Assembly: GCA_005877565.1 (NCBI GenBank)
Contig: VBOK01000115.1
Span: 1-9,201, forward strand
Direction of reading: 5' to 3'
From: Nitrospirota bacterium
GTDB taxonomy: Bacteria; Nitrospirota; Nitrospiria; Nitrospirales; NS-4
Length of the DNA stretch: 9,201 bases
Under the pieces are notes generated by a model that searched no databases, had not been told where the DNA came from, and worked only from the letters and a program-made list of their open reading frames with translations. Shown piece after piece: positions 1 through 8,417 of this stretch. The translations under genes were made by a program, and so were the position numbers. Numbering within the stretch: the first letter of the stretch is position 1; the number at the start of each line of letters is the position of its first letter.

Positions 1-1230
1 ACCGGGGGGATGTCCTTGATGAAGAACTCCGGCAGACCCTCGGCCGAGATGCGGTTGACCGGGCCGAGCGTCACCCCGTAGCCGTGCGTGTACGTGAAGT
101 GTTCGTTGATCCAGATCCGACTCGGGAGGTTCTTGTAGGACAGTTCGCGCGGCGAGAGCATGACCTGACGGTACTCGCCGTTGACCACGTACCGGTCGTT
201 GTCCACGTCCACGAAATCGTAGTAGGTCCGGATCTGCTGGAGCTGCCGGTAGGTGGCGAGCAGGGGCCGGTGGTCCCAGAGCCGCACGTTTTTGATCGTC
301 AGGTCGTTGCGGACAAGGTCGGCCGCAGTCAACTCCCGCTCGGCGGGGAACACCTCCTCCTGGACGTCGGTCAGGCCATAGGCCAGCCGCGTGAGGCGGA
401 TATTCTGCGCGATGTACGGCCGGGCGCCAGATCGCCTGGAGGGCGAAGAGCAGGCAGGCCAGCGCGGTGAGCGCGCAGAGCACGATGAGTGCTTGTAAGA
501 TGGGCAACGCGGCGTGGACGTCGGCATAGACTGCGCCGAAGACAACGCCGCGGCGCGAGTAGAGCAGTTCGTAAGCATCAAGCTGGTATCCCCAGGCTTT
601 CACGCCGATCAGCACCGACGCCAGGAGACCCAGGTGGAGGCGCGCCTGCCGCTCCACGTGCACGGTGCGCGGCCCGATGACGATCCCGTGCGTGAGAAAA
701 TAGAGGGCCCCTGCTCCGACGGTGGTGAACAGCAAAAGACCGACCAGCCACTCCTGGAGGTACGTCAGGAACGGCAACGTGAAGATGTAGAACCCCAGGT
801 CCTTGCCGAAGAGCGGGTCGGTCTGGCCGAAGGGGACGGCCTGGCGAAACAGGAGGAAGTCCTCCCAGTGGGTCGCGCTCCCGAGGGCGGCGATCAAGGC
901 TAGAACCGCAGCCACGCCGCCGACGGTGAGGCCCAGGTGGCTCCGGAGCGGCTCCGCAAAGCGGAGCAGCACGAGGGTGTCCACCGTGCCCCAGTAGCGG
1001 GTCGGCTGGTGCCGTCCGGCCGGGTACACGTTGGCGAAGAACACGAGGAAAAAGACCGCGCCGAACAGCCCGCCGACCAGTGCCTGAGTCAACAAGATGG
1101 TCGTGAAGACGGCCTGGTAGTCGACCTCGCCAAACCAGAGCCAGTCCACGTAGAGCGCGAGGGAATTGCTGAGCGAGAGGAGGAGGGCGACGAGGAGAAC
1201 AAAAAGGAGGAGTAGTCGTCCTGGGGTCAC
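1..1230 (-). CDS. UPF0182 family membrane protein, frameshifted, C-terminus beyond left edge
   Basis: Large integral membrane protein of the UPF0182/COG1615 family, whose function is unknown. The start is a GTG at 1230-1228 that overlaps the TGA of the upstream gene (GTGA), so translation is probably coupled. Residues 1-269 hold about six hydrophobic segments (roughly 6-27, 40-69, 100-118, 148-180, 198-212, 241-264) and family signatures: DWLWFGEVDYQAVF (29-42), DPLFGKDLGFYIF (138-150) and RRGVVFGAVYADVHAALP (226-243). From about base 422 down to base 1 the family sequence continues in a different frame: PYIAQNIRLTRLAYGL, NVRLWDHRPLLATYRQLQ, DNDRYVVNGEYRQVML. At the junction (about 420-435) one base must be skipped, and the stretch that normally carries a last membrane helix and a VxPNE-type motif is absent, about 40 residues by recollection of the family. 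The wrong frame stays open to the edge, so a gene caller may report one chimeric protein. Family assignment is firm; whether the lesion is real is not. Confidence 0.85.
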   Translation of the reverse strand, partial: MTPGRLLLLFVLLVALLLSLSNSLALYVDWLWFGEVDYQAVFTTILLTQALVGGLFGAVFFLVFFANVYPAGRHQPTRYWGTVDTLVLLRFAEPLRSHLGLTVGGVAAVLALIAALGSATHWEDFLLFRQAVPFGQTDPLFGKDLGFYIFTLPFLTYLQEWLVGLLLFTTVGAGALYFLTHGIVIGPRTVHVERQARLHLGLLASVLIGVKAWGYQLDAYELLYSRRGVVFGAVYADVHAALPILQALIVLCALTALACLLFALQAIWRPAVHRAEYPPHAAGLWPDRRPGGGVPRRAGVDCGRPCPQRPDDQKRAALGPPAPARHLPAAPADPDLLRFRGRGQRPVRGQRRVPSGHALAARTVLQEPPESDLDQRTLHVHARLRGDARPGQPHLGRGSAGVLHQGHPPG

Positions 1231-1775
1231 TGAGAGAGAGCACCGGAGGGCACGCCTGCCCGGCGGGCCTCGTCGGGGATGGCAGTGTTGATTTCGTATT
1301 CCTTCTTCCTGATTTTCTCGTCTAGTTCGGCCAGGTTGGCCCTGAGCTTGGCATCCTTATCGGAGTCCGCGAAGGATCGCACATAAAATTCGGCCCGCAG
1401 GGTGTCATACTCTTTTTGAACCCCTTGGCGTTGCTTTTTCAGCTCTTCCAGTTCGGCGCGGGCCGCAGTCATGCGTTGTCGCCAAACCGCGTAGTGGTCG
1501 TTCTGGTCGGTCGGGGCGGATAGTGTCGCGTTGCTCCGGCTGGGAGGCGTGGGAACTCTCTGGAACGATTTCGTTGACTCTTTGGTTTCCTCCAAACGTT
1601 TCGCGGATTGCCGATACTGCGGAGGCACCTTCTCCAGGCTGTCCGCGAACCCCACGGTCCCGTCTTTGTCAGTCCACTGGTACGTTTCGGCGGACGCAGA
1701 ATCGGGCCGGAGCAGCATCAGGCAGGCGGCGAGCGCAAGCGTGCTGCTCCACAGTATGCTGGAGCGATGATTCAT
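1227..1775 (-). CDS. Secreted DUF4124 domain protein with C-terminal coiled coil
   Basis: A 182-residue exported protein of unknown function. Residues 1-29 form a Sec signal peptide: charged start (MNHR), hydrophobic core and a likely SASA|E cleavage site. Residues about 30-56 resemble the small DUF4124 domain, which typically has the pattern Y-x-W-x-D-x-x-G followed by a D-S stretch; here TYQWTDKDGTVGFADS is visible. A Ser/Thr/Pro-rich linker (about 68-90) leads to a charged heptad-rich helix (about 97-163) likely to be a coiled coil. It is the first gene of a two-gene minus-strand unit with the UPF0182 gene and overlaps it by 4 bases, which suggests an envelope role. There is no strong Shine-Dalgarno sequence before the ATG; a TAGAAT box lies 5 bases upstream, so the message may be leaderless. 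The DUF4124 match is recognised from pattern only. Confidence 0.8.
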   Translation of the reverse strand: MNHRSSILWSSTLALAACLMLLRPDSASAETYQWTDKDGTVGFADSLEKVPPQYRQSAKRLEETKESTKSFQRVPTPPSRSNATLSAPTDQNDHYAVWRQRMTAARAELEELKKQRQGVQKEYDTLRAEFYVRSFADSDKDAKLRANLAELDEKIRKKEYEINTAIPDEARRAGVPSGALSQ

Positions 1776-1780
1776 AGGGT

Positions 1781-1810
1781 ATTCTAGCCTTGCTTTTGGG
1801 GGGAAAACAA
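1781..1810 (-). promoter_or_regulatory. Candidate promoter of the DUF4124-UPF0182 unit
   Basis: On the minus strand a TAGAAT box (1786-1781, five of six matches to TATAAT) ends 5 bases before the ATG at 1775. A weak TTGTTT -35 (1810-1805) sits 18 bases upstream of it. With this spacing, transcription would begin at or next to the start codon. The -35 is poor, so the call is tentative. Confidence 0.35.
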
Positions 1811-1885
1811 GTTAACTAAATAGCAGCCCCCGGCACGCGAAGCGGCGACCGAGACAAATCCACGACACAGGCACGAGGGTAAAGG

Positions 1886-2272
1886 ATGAGCAACGAACCG
1901 CTGCCGGTCAAGATCACAGTGGGAGGGGTGACCCTCGATGCGGAGCTCAAGCCGACCCGCACGGCGAAAGCCGTCTACGAGTTGCTGCCCATCGAGACGG
2001 ACCTGCACAGCTGGGGCGAGGAGTTCTATTTCAAGATCCCATTCATCAAGGATCACCGGGAGACGGCCACATTGAAAGTGGTCGTGGGGGACATCGCGTA
2101 TTGGGGCAACGGCGGGGCCGTGGCGATCTTCTTCGGCCGCACACCGGTCAGCACCGGGCCCGACCCGGCGCCCGCCGATCGGGTGAACCTGATCGGCAAA
2201 GTGAAAGGCGATGCCACCGTGCTGCGGACGGTCATGAACGCCACCAAGGTCAAGATGGAGAAGGCGACGTGA
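1886..2272 (+). CDS. Cyclophilin-like fold protein (TM1367/DUF369 type)
   Basis: A 128-residue cytoplasmic protein of the small cyclophilin-like beta-barrel family typified by Thermotoga TM1367. The family signature is clear: SWGEEFYF (42-49), GDIAYWGNGGAVAIFFGRTP (68-87) and NLIGKV (101-106). Members share the cyclophilin fold; peptidyl-prolyl isomerase activity has not, to my knowledge, been shown for them, so no activity is claimed. The ATG is preceded by GAGGG at 1875-1879, 6 bases away, a good ribosome-binding site. It is the first gene of a plus-strand run, and its TGA overlaps the GTG start of the first DUF507 gene by 4 bases. A substrate-binding or chaperone-like partner for the downstream TldD/TldE protease is an inference from context only. 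Confidence 0.85.
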   Translation: MSNEPLPVKITVGGVTLDAELKPTRTAKAVYELLPIETDLHSWGEEFYFKIPFIKDHRETATLKVVVGDIAYWGNGGAVAIFFGRTPVSTGPDPAPADRVNLIGKVKGDATVLRTVMNATKVKMEKAT

Positions 2273-2550
2273 AGCTTTCCCCTGAGCGCATTGCGTCTCT
2301 GGCCGGCCAGATGGTCGAGAAGCTGGTGGCCGGCGGGATGATCGAGCCGGTCGCGGACCGCCGTGTCCTGACCGTGTCGCTGGAGCGGGTGATCGTCGAC
2401 GAGCTGAGTGTCGAGGACCGCATCAACGTGGAGGCCAAGGAATTGATGCGCAAGTACGAGTCCGAAATCGCGCGGGGCAGGATGAACGAGCAGCAGCTCT
2501 TCCAGATGATCAAGAAGCAGCTCGTGAAGGAGAAGGGGGCGATCCTCTGA
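2269..2550 (+). CDS. DUF507 family protein, first copy
   Basis: A 93-residue soluble, highly charged, mainly helical protein of the DUF507 family (function unknown). The start is the GTG at 2269, chosen because the family begins with a (V/I)-x-L-S-x-E-(R/K) pattern (here VKLSPERIASL), because GGAGAAGG lies at 2257-2264 with 4-base spacing, and because it gives a GTGA overlap with the upstream gene. A longer open frame reaching back to 2101 lies wholly inside the cyclophilin-like gene and is rejected. The C-terminus (from about residue 60: MRKYESEIARGRMNEQQLF) diverges from the EGSxEW-type ending of the second copy, so the two are not simple duplicates. The TGA overlaps the next ATG by one base. 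Confidence 0.82.
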   Translation: MKLSPERIASLAGQMVEKLVAGGMIEPVADRRVLTVSLERVIVDELSVEDRINVEAKELMRKYESEIARGRMNEQQLFQMIKKQLVKEKGAIL

Positions 2551-2824
2551 TGATCCTGAGCGACGAGAAGGTGACGCATCTCTCGCACCTGATCCTGAAC
2601 CACTTCAAGAACCCCGCCAACGCGCGGCTCAAGGTGGAGGAGGTGGCGGTCTTGCGCGAGATCAAGCGTATCTTGGCGGCCGAACTTCATGTGAGCGACG
2701 AGGTGGACGCCCTCGTCCGCCGGCGCCTGGCCTCCTATTCCCGTCCGCTGGTCGAGGGCTCGCCGGAATGGGAAACACTGTACCGCAAGACCTTCGAAGA
2801 AGAGATGCGCAAGCGGAGGAAGCT

Positions 2825-2828
<4 letters not shown>
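2550..2828 (+). CDS. DUF507 family protein, second copy
   Basis: A 92-residue charged helical protein and the more canonical DUF507 member of the tandem pair. It opens with MILSDEKVTHLSHLIL and ends with the family hallmark EGSPEWETLYRKTFEEEMRK (residues 69-88). It starts on the last base of the preceding stop codon (TGATG) and its own stop overlaps the tldD start (ATGA), so all three are likely translated in a coupled manner. No enzyme motif, membrane segment or signal peptide is visible. Function is unknown; placement immediately before the tldD/tldE genes suggests, but does not show, a role connected with that protease. Confidence 0.87.
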
Positions 2829-4257
<1,429 letters not shown>

Positions 4258-4261
<4 letters not shown>

Positions 4262-5607
4262 CGAGCATACGCATTGACCAGAACCTGACGTCCGAGTTGC
4301 TCGCCAAGGCGAAACGGAAGGGCGCAACCGCGGCGGATGCTGTGGCCGTCGAGGGGGACGCTGCCTCGGTGCAGGTGCGCCTGTCCGTCGTGGACAAGCT
4401 CTCGAAGGCACAGGAGAAGCGACTCGGCCTGCGCGTGTATCTCGGCCAGCGCTCGGCGGGAGCCTCCACGTCGGACTTATCCCCGGCTTCGCTGGACGAG
4501 TTGGTCGAAACGACCTGCGCCTTGGCGCAGGCGGTCGTGGAAGACCCCTCTGCAGGTCTGCCCGACCCGGCTGCCCTGGCGAAGGAGCGGCCGGACCTCG
4601 ACCTCTATGACAGCCAGACGGTGCCGATGGACCGGATGATCGAACTGGCCACTCGTGCTGAGAAGGCGGCGCTGGCGGTGGACTCCCGGTTGACCAACTC
4701 CGAGGGGGCGGATTTCAGCGCGTTCGGCGGCCGCACGGTCTTCGCGAACAGCCACGGCTTCTACGGGGAATACCAGAGCTCAAGTTTCTCGTGCGCTGTG
4801 GCGCCGATCGCTGTGCAGGACGGGCTGATGCAGCGCGATTACTGGTACGCCGTCGGCCGGAAGTTGAACCGGCTGGATTCACCGGAGGCCGTCGGGCAGG
4901 AAGCCGGCCGGCGGACTGTCCGCCGGCTGGGCGCGCGCAAGATCGCCACCTGTCGTGTGCCGGTGGTCTTCGAGCCGGAGATCGCCGGCAGCTTCCTGGG
5001 CAATCTCTGCAGCGCGGTGAACGGCTACGCCATATACAAAGGTGCATCCTACCTCGTCGGGCGGCTGGGGGAACGCATCGCTCCGGACTTGGTCACGGTC
5101 TACGACGACGGCCGCATGCCCGGAGGCCTGGGCTCCAAGCCGTTCGATGGGGAGGGACTCCCCACGCGGAAGAACGTCGTCGTGGAACGGGGTATCCTCA
5201 GGAGCTACCTGCTGGACACCTACGCGGCCCGTAAGCTGGGGCTCGCCTCGACCGGCAGCGCGTCGCGCAGCGTCGGCGAGGCGTCCTCGGTCGGGGCAAC
5301 CAACTTCTACCTGACGCCCGGCACGGCCACGCCCGATGAGATCATCTGCTCGGTCAAGCGCGGGCTCTATGTCACGGAGCTGATCGGGTTTGGGATCAAC
5401 ATGGTGACCGGCGACTATTCCCGCGGCGCGGTCGGTTTCTGGATCGAGAACGGCGAGCTTGCGTATCCGGTCGAGGAGATCACGATCGCGGGCAACCTGA
5501 AAGACATGTGGATGGGCGTCGAGGCGATCGGCAATGACCTCGTGTTTAGTGGGCGCATCGTCAGTCCGACGGTGAAGATCGCCGCGATGACGGTGGCGGG
5601 AGAGTAA
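4258..5607 (+). CDS. tldE: TldE/PmbA, partner subunit of the TldD protease
   Basis: A 449-residue paralogue of TldD (E. coli PmbA/TldE is about 450) that pairs with it in a heterodimer and contributes to the substrate tunnel. As expected for TldE the HExxxH zinc motif is absent: the equivalent site reads EPEIAGSFLGNL, starting at E239. Conserved C-terminal blocks are seen: FDGEGLPTRKNVVVERGIL, GATNFYLTPGTATPDEI and GINMVTGDYSRGAVGFWIENG. Its ATG overlaps the tldD stop (ATGA), which favours equimolar synthesis. No precursor peptide gene of the ribosomally made, post-translationally modified type is visible nearby, so a general peptide-clearance role is more likely than a dedicated maturation role. 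Confidence 0.94.
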
Positions 5608-5611
5608 AGCG

Positions 5612-6361
5612 GTGCCTTCATCGCCGCACCTGCTCACGACCCTTCATTCCGAAGACTGGCATACCCCGAAGGGCCGGTTCATCCGCGAAGTCATGTTCGG
5701 GACGAACGACGGCCTGGTCTCGACGATCGGCTTCGTCGCCGGCGCGACGGGCGCGCTCATGCAGACGCGCCTGGTCCTGCTGGCGGGAATCGCGTCCGTC
5801 GTCGCCGGCGCCCTGGCCATGGGCATCGGCGCGTACCTGGCCAGCAAGTCCCAGCGCGATTTCTTCGAGAGCGAGAAGGAGCGGGAGCGGCGCGAGATCG
5901 AGGAAGTTCCCGAGCTGGAGCGCAAAGAGATCCGGGATATCTTCACCAAGCTAGGGTTCCTGAAGGACGAAGTGGAGGTGATCGTCAACCGCGTCACTTC
6001 GGACAAGGCCCTGTGGGTGCGGTTTATGATGCGGGAAGAGCTGGGGATCCTCGAGGAGTCCTTCGACAACCCCGTGACGGTCGGCTTTTTGATGGCCGGG
6101 GCCTACGTCGTGGGCGGCATCCCGCCGCTACTGCCTTATCTGGCCATAGAGGATGTGCTGCTGGCGTTGAAGGTGGCGGTGGCGGTCTCCCTCGTGTTCC
6201 TCTTCGCCATCGGCGTGGGCAAGACGGTCCTGACCAAGCAGCTGTGGCTCAAAAGCGGGATGGAAGTGATGTTGCTAGGCTCACTAGCGGCCGGGGTCGG
6301 GTTCGGGATCGGTAAGCTCGTTGCCTTGCTCTGGCCGGAGGTCGGAGCGGTGGGGATATGA
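5612..6361 (+). CDS. VIT1/CCC1 family iron/manganese transporter
   Basis: A 249-residue inner-membrane protein of the VIT1/CCC1 family, which moves Fe2+ or Mn2+ by proton exchange. The start is a GTG at 5612 preceded by GGAGAG (5599-5604), 7 bases away; it lies 4 bases after the tldE stop. Five hydrophobic segments are visible (about 28-50, 53-76, 155-176, 184-204, 216-240). The first contains the family motif FGTNDGLVSTIGFVAG with D33, and the second carries M70, matching residues implicated in the transport path of plant VIT1. Between segments 2 and 3 lies the long charged helical region (about 78-145), rich in glutamate (EKERERREIEEVPELE), ending in FMMREELGI with M139, M140 and E143. This arrangement fits the cytosolic metal-binding domain of VIT1. 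The metal cannot be chosen from sequence. Confidence 0.9.
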   Translation: MPSSPHLLTTLHSEDWHTPKGRFIREVMFGTNDGLVSTIGFVAGATGALMQTRLVLLAGIASVVAGALAMGIGAYLASKSQRDFFESEKERERREIEEVPELERKEIRDIFTKLGFLKDEVEVIVNRVTSDKALWVRFMMREELGILEESFDNPVTVGFLMAGAYVVGGIPPLLPYLAIEDVLLALKVAVAVSLVFLFAIGVGKTVLTKQLWLKSGMEVMLLGSLAAGVGFGIGKLVALLWPEVGAVGI

Positions 6362-6407
6362 GGGTGTGATAGCCCTGGATGGAGGTGAGGAGAAGGGGGG
6401 TATGGAG

Positions 6408-7196
6408 ATGAACAGAGTGAACGCACTCATAGCGGGATGCCTCATGGCCGTGCTCGCAGTGCAGCCGGCTTTTGCGGCGATGGATCGGGAAAAGCTCCTG
6501 ACCGAGCCAGGGGTCTACGGCACCTTTGCGGTCTTCAAGGTGGACGACAGCTGGTGGAAGCTGGACAAGGCAACGCGTGCCTTCGCGGCGGGAGAGGTCA
6601 AGGGGGTCTTCCAGAAGCATGCCGAGAGGGTGGCCGTGGACACCTATCTGCTGCGGGGGCTCATGGAGAATGCGGACTTCTTTGTCCGGGTGCACTCGAC
6701 CGAGATGCTGCACAACCAGAACTTCCTCGTGGATCTGATGGGCACGAGGATCGGGAAGTACCTGGTGAACACGTACACGTTCAACGGCATCACCAAGAAG
6801 GCCAACTACGTGCCGAGTCTTCCTGACGATCTCAAGACGGCGCTGAAGACGCCGCCGGACCCAGGCGCCAAGCCGTACGCTATCGTGGTGCCGGTTCGGA
6901 AGGACGCAGAGTGGTGGCTGATGCCGCAGGATGGCCGGAACGCCATGATGAAAGAGCACACAGAGGCGACGGTCGCGTACCTCAAGACGGTCAAGCGCAA
7001 GCTGTACCATGCCAGCGGGCTCGACGACCTCGACTTCATCACGTACTTCGAGACGGCGAAGCTGGACGATTTCAACAATCTGATCATCGCTCTGGAGGGG
7101 GTCAAGGAGAACCGCCACAACAAGCAGTTCGGGAGCCCGACGCTCCTTGGCACGATCCGTCCGCTGGACGAGATCCTGGAGATCCTCGCGCGCTAG
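6408..7196 (+). CDS. cld: Chlorite dismutase, exported, Nitrospira type
   Basis: Haem b enzyme that converts chlorite to chloride and O2. This is a full-length, lineage-I type protein of 262 residues. Residues 1-23 or 1-24 form a Sec signal peptide (MNRVNALIAG..., core LMAVLAVQPAFA), so the enzyme is periplasmic. By comparison with the Ca. Nitrospira defluvii enzyme as recalled, the key residues are all present: proximal haem ligand H184 (in KEHTEAT), distal catalytic R197 (TVKRK, 13 residues on), K165, the tryptophan pair W169-W170 (KDAEWW) and E234, which bonds the proximal His. Removing 24 residues puts the ligand at mature position 160, the same as in that enzyme. ATG 6408 is chosen; ATG 6402 would add only Met-Glu. 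GGGGGG at 6395-6400 serves as ribosome-binding site. It follows the transporter gene by 46 bases and may share its transcript. Confidence 0.93.
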   Translation: MNRVNALIAGCLMAVLAVQPAFAAMDREKLLTEPGVYGTFAVFKVDDSWWKLDKATRAFAAGEVKGVFQKHAERVAVDTYLLRGLMENADFFVRVHSTEMLHNQNFLVDLMGTRIGKYLVNTYTFNGITKKANYVPSLPDDLKTALKTPPDPGAKPYAIVVPVRKDAEWWLMPQDGRNAMMKEHTEATVAYLKTVKRKLYHASGLDDLDFITYFETAKLDDFNNLIIALEGVKENRHNKQFGSPTLLGTIRPLDEILEILAR

Positions 7197-7205
7197 AATT
7201 AGGCG

Positions 7206-7865
7206 TTAGTTGCCTGTCGGCCTGATGACGGCCGAGACTTCGTTGGCCAGCAGGATGGTGATGGAGTACGGGACTGCCGCATCCCCCATCGCGATGGCAT
7301 ACAAGGGGCAGAGCTGGGGCACCGGCTCCGGGGGGAAAGGGAGCAGGGCTGGAAATTCCATAGCCGGGGAGGCCACAGGGATCGTCGCGAGGCGCAGCCT
7401 GAGTGCTATGAGCACATCCCGGACGCGCGATTCATGCTCCTCGTCCGGCAGCGTGTGGGAGGCGGTGATGGCGAAATCCCAGAGCGGCTTGCTGAGGCAG
7501 ACCGGCACCGGCAGGCCCACGCTCTGCGCGATGGGCGTGACGTCGATCAGGTACCCGGCTTGGACTGCCTCGTCCCGAGTCAGAATCGGAGGGCGTGAGC
7601 CCTCACCCTGCGGGTTTGACGAAGCTGCTGTCTCACCCTCGGGCGGTGTCTTCGGTTCAGCGTGCCCCTCCGCCTGGGAGTTAGCCGTCTCGGCCATCGC
7701 TCCTTCGAAGATGGGGGCTCGGGTTCCCATCGCCTGTAGGATGCCTTCATAGACAGCGCGGGCTGCTTCGGACCATTTGGGGTCGAAGGCTTCTCCGCGG
7801 AAGGCTGCTTCCGCTGCCTTCTTCTCGTCGAGCGTGAGTGGACGTGGTGTTGATGCTGGGTGCAT
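7206..7865 (-). CDS. Hypothetical protein with DUF6573-like C-terminal domain
   Basis: A 219-residue soluble protein with no signal peptide or membrane segment. Three parts are visible: an N-terminal charged helical part (about 8-48: LTLDEKKAAEAAFRGEAFDP), a low-complexity linker rich in Pro, Glu, Gly and Ser (about 51-92), and a C-terminal domain (93-219). The last resembles DUF6573: LTRDEAVQAGYLIDVTPIA, then PVCLSKPLWDF, then RVRDVLIALRLRLA, ending in a strand-like VPYSITILLANEV. Such proteins are common on plasmids and other accessory DNA, so this gene may be acquired, although its codon use looks like that of its neighbours. Function is unknown. Its stop lies only 9 bases from the convergent cld stop, leaving no room for a separate terminator. 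The ATG lacks a good Shine-Dalgarno sequence; a TTGACA box and an inverted repeat lie just upstream. The domain match is from memory and moderately sure. Confidence 0.72.
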   Translation of the reverse strand: MHPASTPRPLTLDEKKAAEAAFRGEAFDPKWSEAARAVYEGILQAMGTRAPIFEGAMAETANSQAEGHAEPKTPPEGETAASSNPQGEGSRPPILTRDEAVQAGYLIDVTPIAQSVGLPVPVCLSKPLWDFAITASHTLPDEEHESRVRDVLIALRLRLATIPVASPAMEFPALLPFPPEPVPQLCPLYAIAMGDAAVPYSITILLANEVSAVIRPTGN

Positions 7866-7892
7866 GCCTGTCAGATAGATACGAAGACAGGC
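7866..7892. repeat. Inverted repeat at the DUF6573-like gene promoter
   Basis: Perfect 7-base arms GCCTGTC (7866-7872) and GACAGGC (7886-7892) separated by 13 bases. The repeat starts right beside the ATG of the DUF6573-like gene and covers its candidate -10 box and most of the spacer, a position suited to a repressor site. No T tract follows on either side, so it does not look like an intrinsic terminator for the glycosylase gene. Confidence 0.5.
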
Positions 7893-7900
7893 CTTGTCAA
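7872..7900 (-). promoter_or_regulatory. Candidate promoter of the DUF6573-like gene
   Basis: On the minus strand a perfect TTGACA -35 (7900-7895) is followed after 17 bases by a weak TATCTG -10 (7877-7872). The expected start point falls at about the A of the ATG at 7865, consistent with the absence of a ribosome-binding site and with a leaderless message. The weak -10 limits confidence. Confidence 0.45.
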
Positions 7901-7909
7901 CCCCCCTTA

Positions 7910-8119
7910 TTACCCGAACAGGTTCATCTGTTCGACCGGCGGGACTGGCTCCTGCTGGCGGTCCAGGAAGGCCTTGAGCTTGCGGAAGTCTTCCCGGAGC
8001 GGCTCGTTCAGGTTGCCCTGATGCAGCGCGGCGGCGGGGTGGAGCAGGGGGAAGACGAAGAAGTCCTTGACCTGGAACGATTGCCCTCGCACTTTCATGA
8101 TGCCGACCTTCTTACCCAT
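7910..8119 (-). CDS. Uracil-DNA glycosylase family 4, C-terminal fragment
   Basis: The C-terminal part of the same glycosylase as the fragment at 8112-8390, in another frame. It reads GKKVGIMKVRGQSF, then FPLLHPAAALHQGNL, which contains the family-4 HPAA motif needed for uracil recognition/catalysis, then a typical LREDFRKLKAFLDR ending. An ATG at 8119-8117 happens to open this frame and overlaps the stop of the N-terminal fragment by 8 bases. It could be translated separately in principle, but it lacks the glycosylase core and is best read as the tail of one broken gene. The middle of the domain, normally about 40 residues between the NRDP block and the GKK block, is missing from both fragments. 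Confidence 0.75.
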   Translation of the reverse strand: MGKKVGIMKVRGQSFQVKDFFVFPLLHPAAALHQGNLNEPLREDFRKLKAFLDRQQEPVPPVEQMNLFG

Positions 8120-8390
8120 CGCGGTTGTCCGGCGGACGGCACTTGATCACGTTGGCGATGTAGACGTCGTCGCGGGAGAGGCCGGCGTCCTCCAGCAGTT
8201 CGTTCAATAGCTTGCCAGCCGCGCCGACGAAGGGGATGCCTTGCTTGTCTTCGTAGAAGCCGGGGGCCTCGCCGACAAACATGATCTTTGCATGAGAGTT
8301 CCCGGTCCCGAAGACGACCTGGGTTCGCCCGGACGCCAGGCGGCAGCGTTGACAGTCCTTGATGGAGTCGTGGAGTTCCTGGAGCGTCAC
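8112..8390 (-). CDS. Uracil-DNA glycosylase family 4 (UdgA type), N-terminal fragment
   Basis: N-terminal 92 residues of a family-4 iron-sulphur uracil-DNA glycosylase, a base-excision repair enzyme that removes uracil from DNA. Seen here: the first two cluster cysteines C13 and C16 (DCQRCRL), the catalytic/uracil-binding motif GEAPG followed by DKQGIPFVGAAGKLLNELL, and the third cysteine C84 in VIKCRPPDNRD. The fourth cluster cysteine, normally in an E-I-x-x-C-x-P block just after NRDP, is absent because the frame stops at 8112 right after NRDG. The GTG at 8390 fits the family N-terminus (TLQELHDSIKDC) and lies about 21 bases after the predicted transcription start; the Shine-Dalgarno sequence is weak. 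As written, the gene should not give an active enzyme. Confidence 0.85.
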   Translation of the reverse strand: MTLQELHDSIKDCQRCRLASGRTQVVFGTGNSHAKIMFVGEAPGFYEDKQGIPFVGAAGKLLNELLEDAGLSRDDVYIANVIKCRPPDNRDG

Positions 8391-8417
8391 GATGGGTCTC
8401 AGGGTCGGATGGACTGC

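Noticed and set aside
84..1215. Several plus-strand open frames across the left end, and a minus-strand frame at 578-1243
   Set aside because: They lie over the UPF0182 gene in other frames and show no family resemblance. The UPF0182 reading is strongly supported by conserved blocks on both sides of the lesion.
6321..6407. N-terminal extension of chlorite dismutase to an earlier start at 6321
   Set aside because: It would overlap the transporter gene by 41 bases and bury the signal peptide. The short start gives a proper Sec signal and a mature protein numbered like the known enzyme.
7866..7892. Hairpin after the glycosylase gene as an intrinsic terminator
   Set aside because: The stem is followed by ATGCACC on the minus strand and has no T tract on either strand, and the loop is long.
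8112..8119. Programmed frameshift joining the two glycosylase fragments
   Set aside because: The overlap has no slippery heptamer with a downstream structure, and joining the frames would still leave out about 40 essential residues, including a cluster cysteine.
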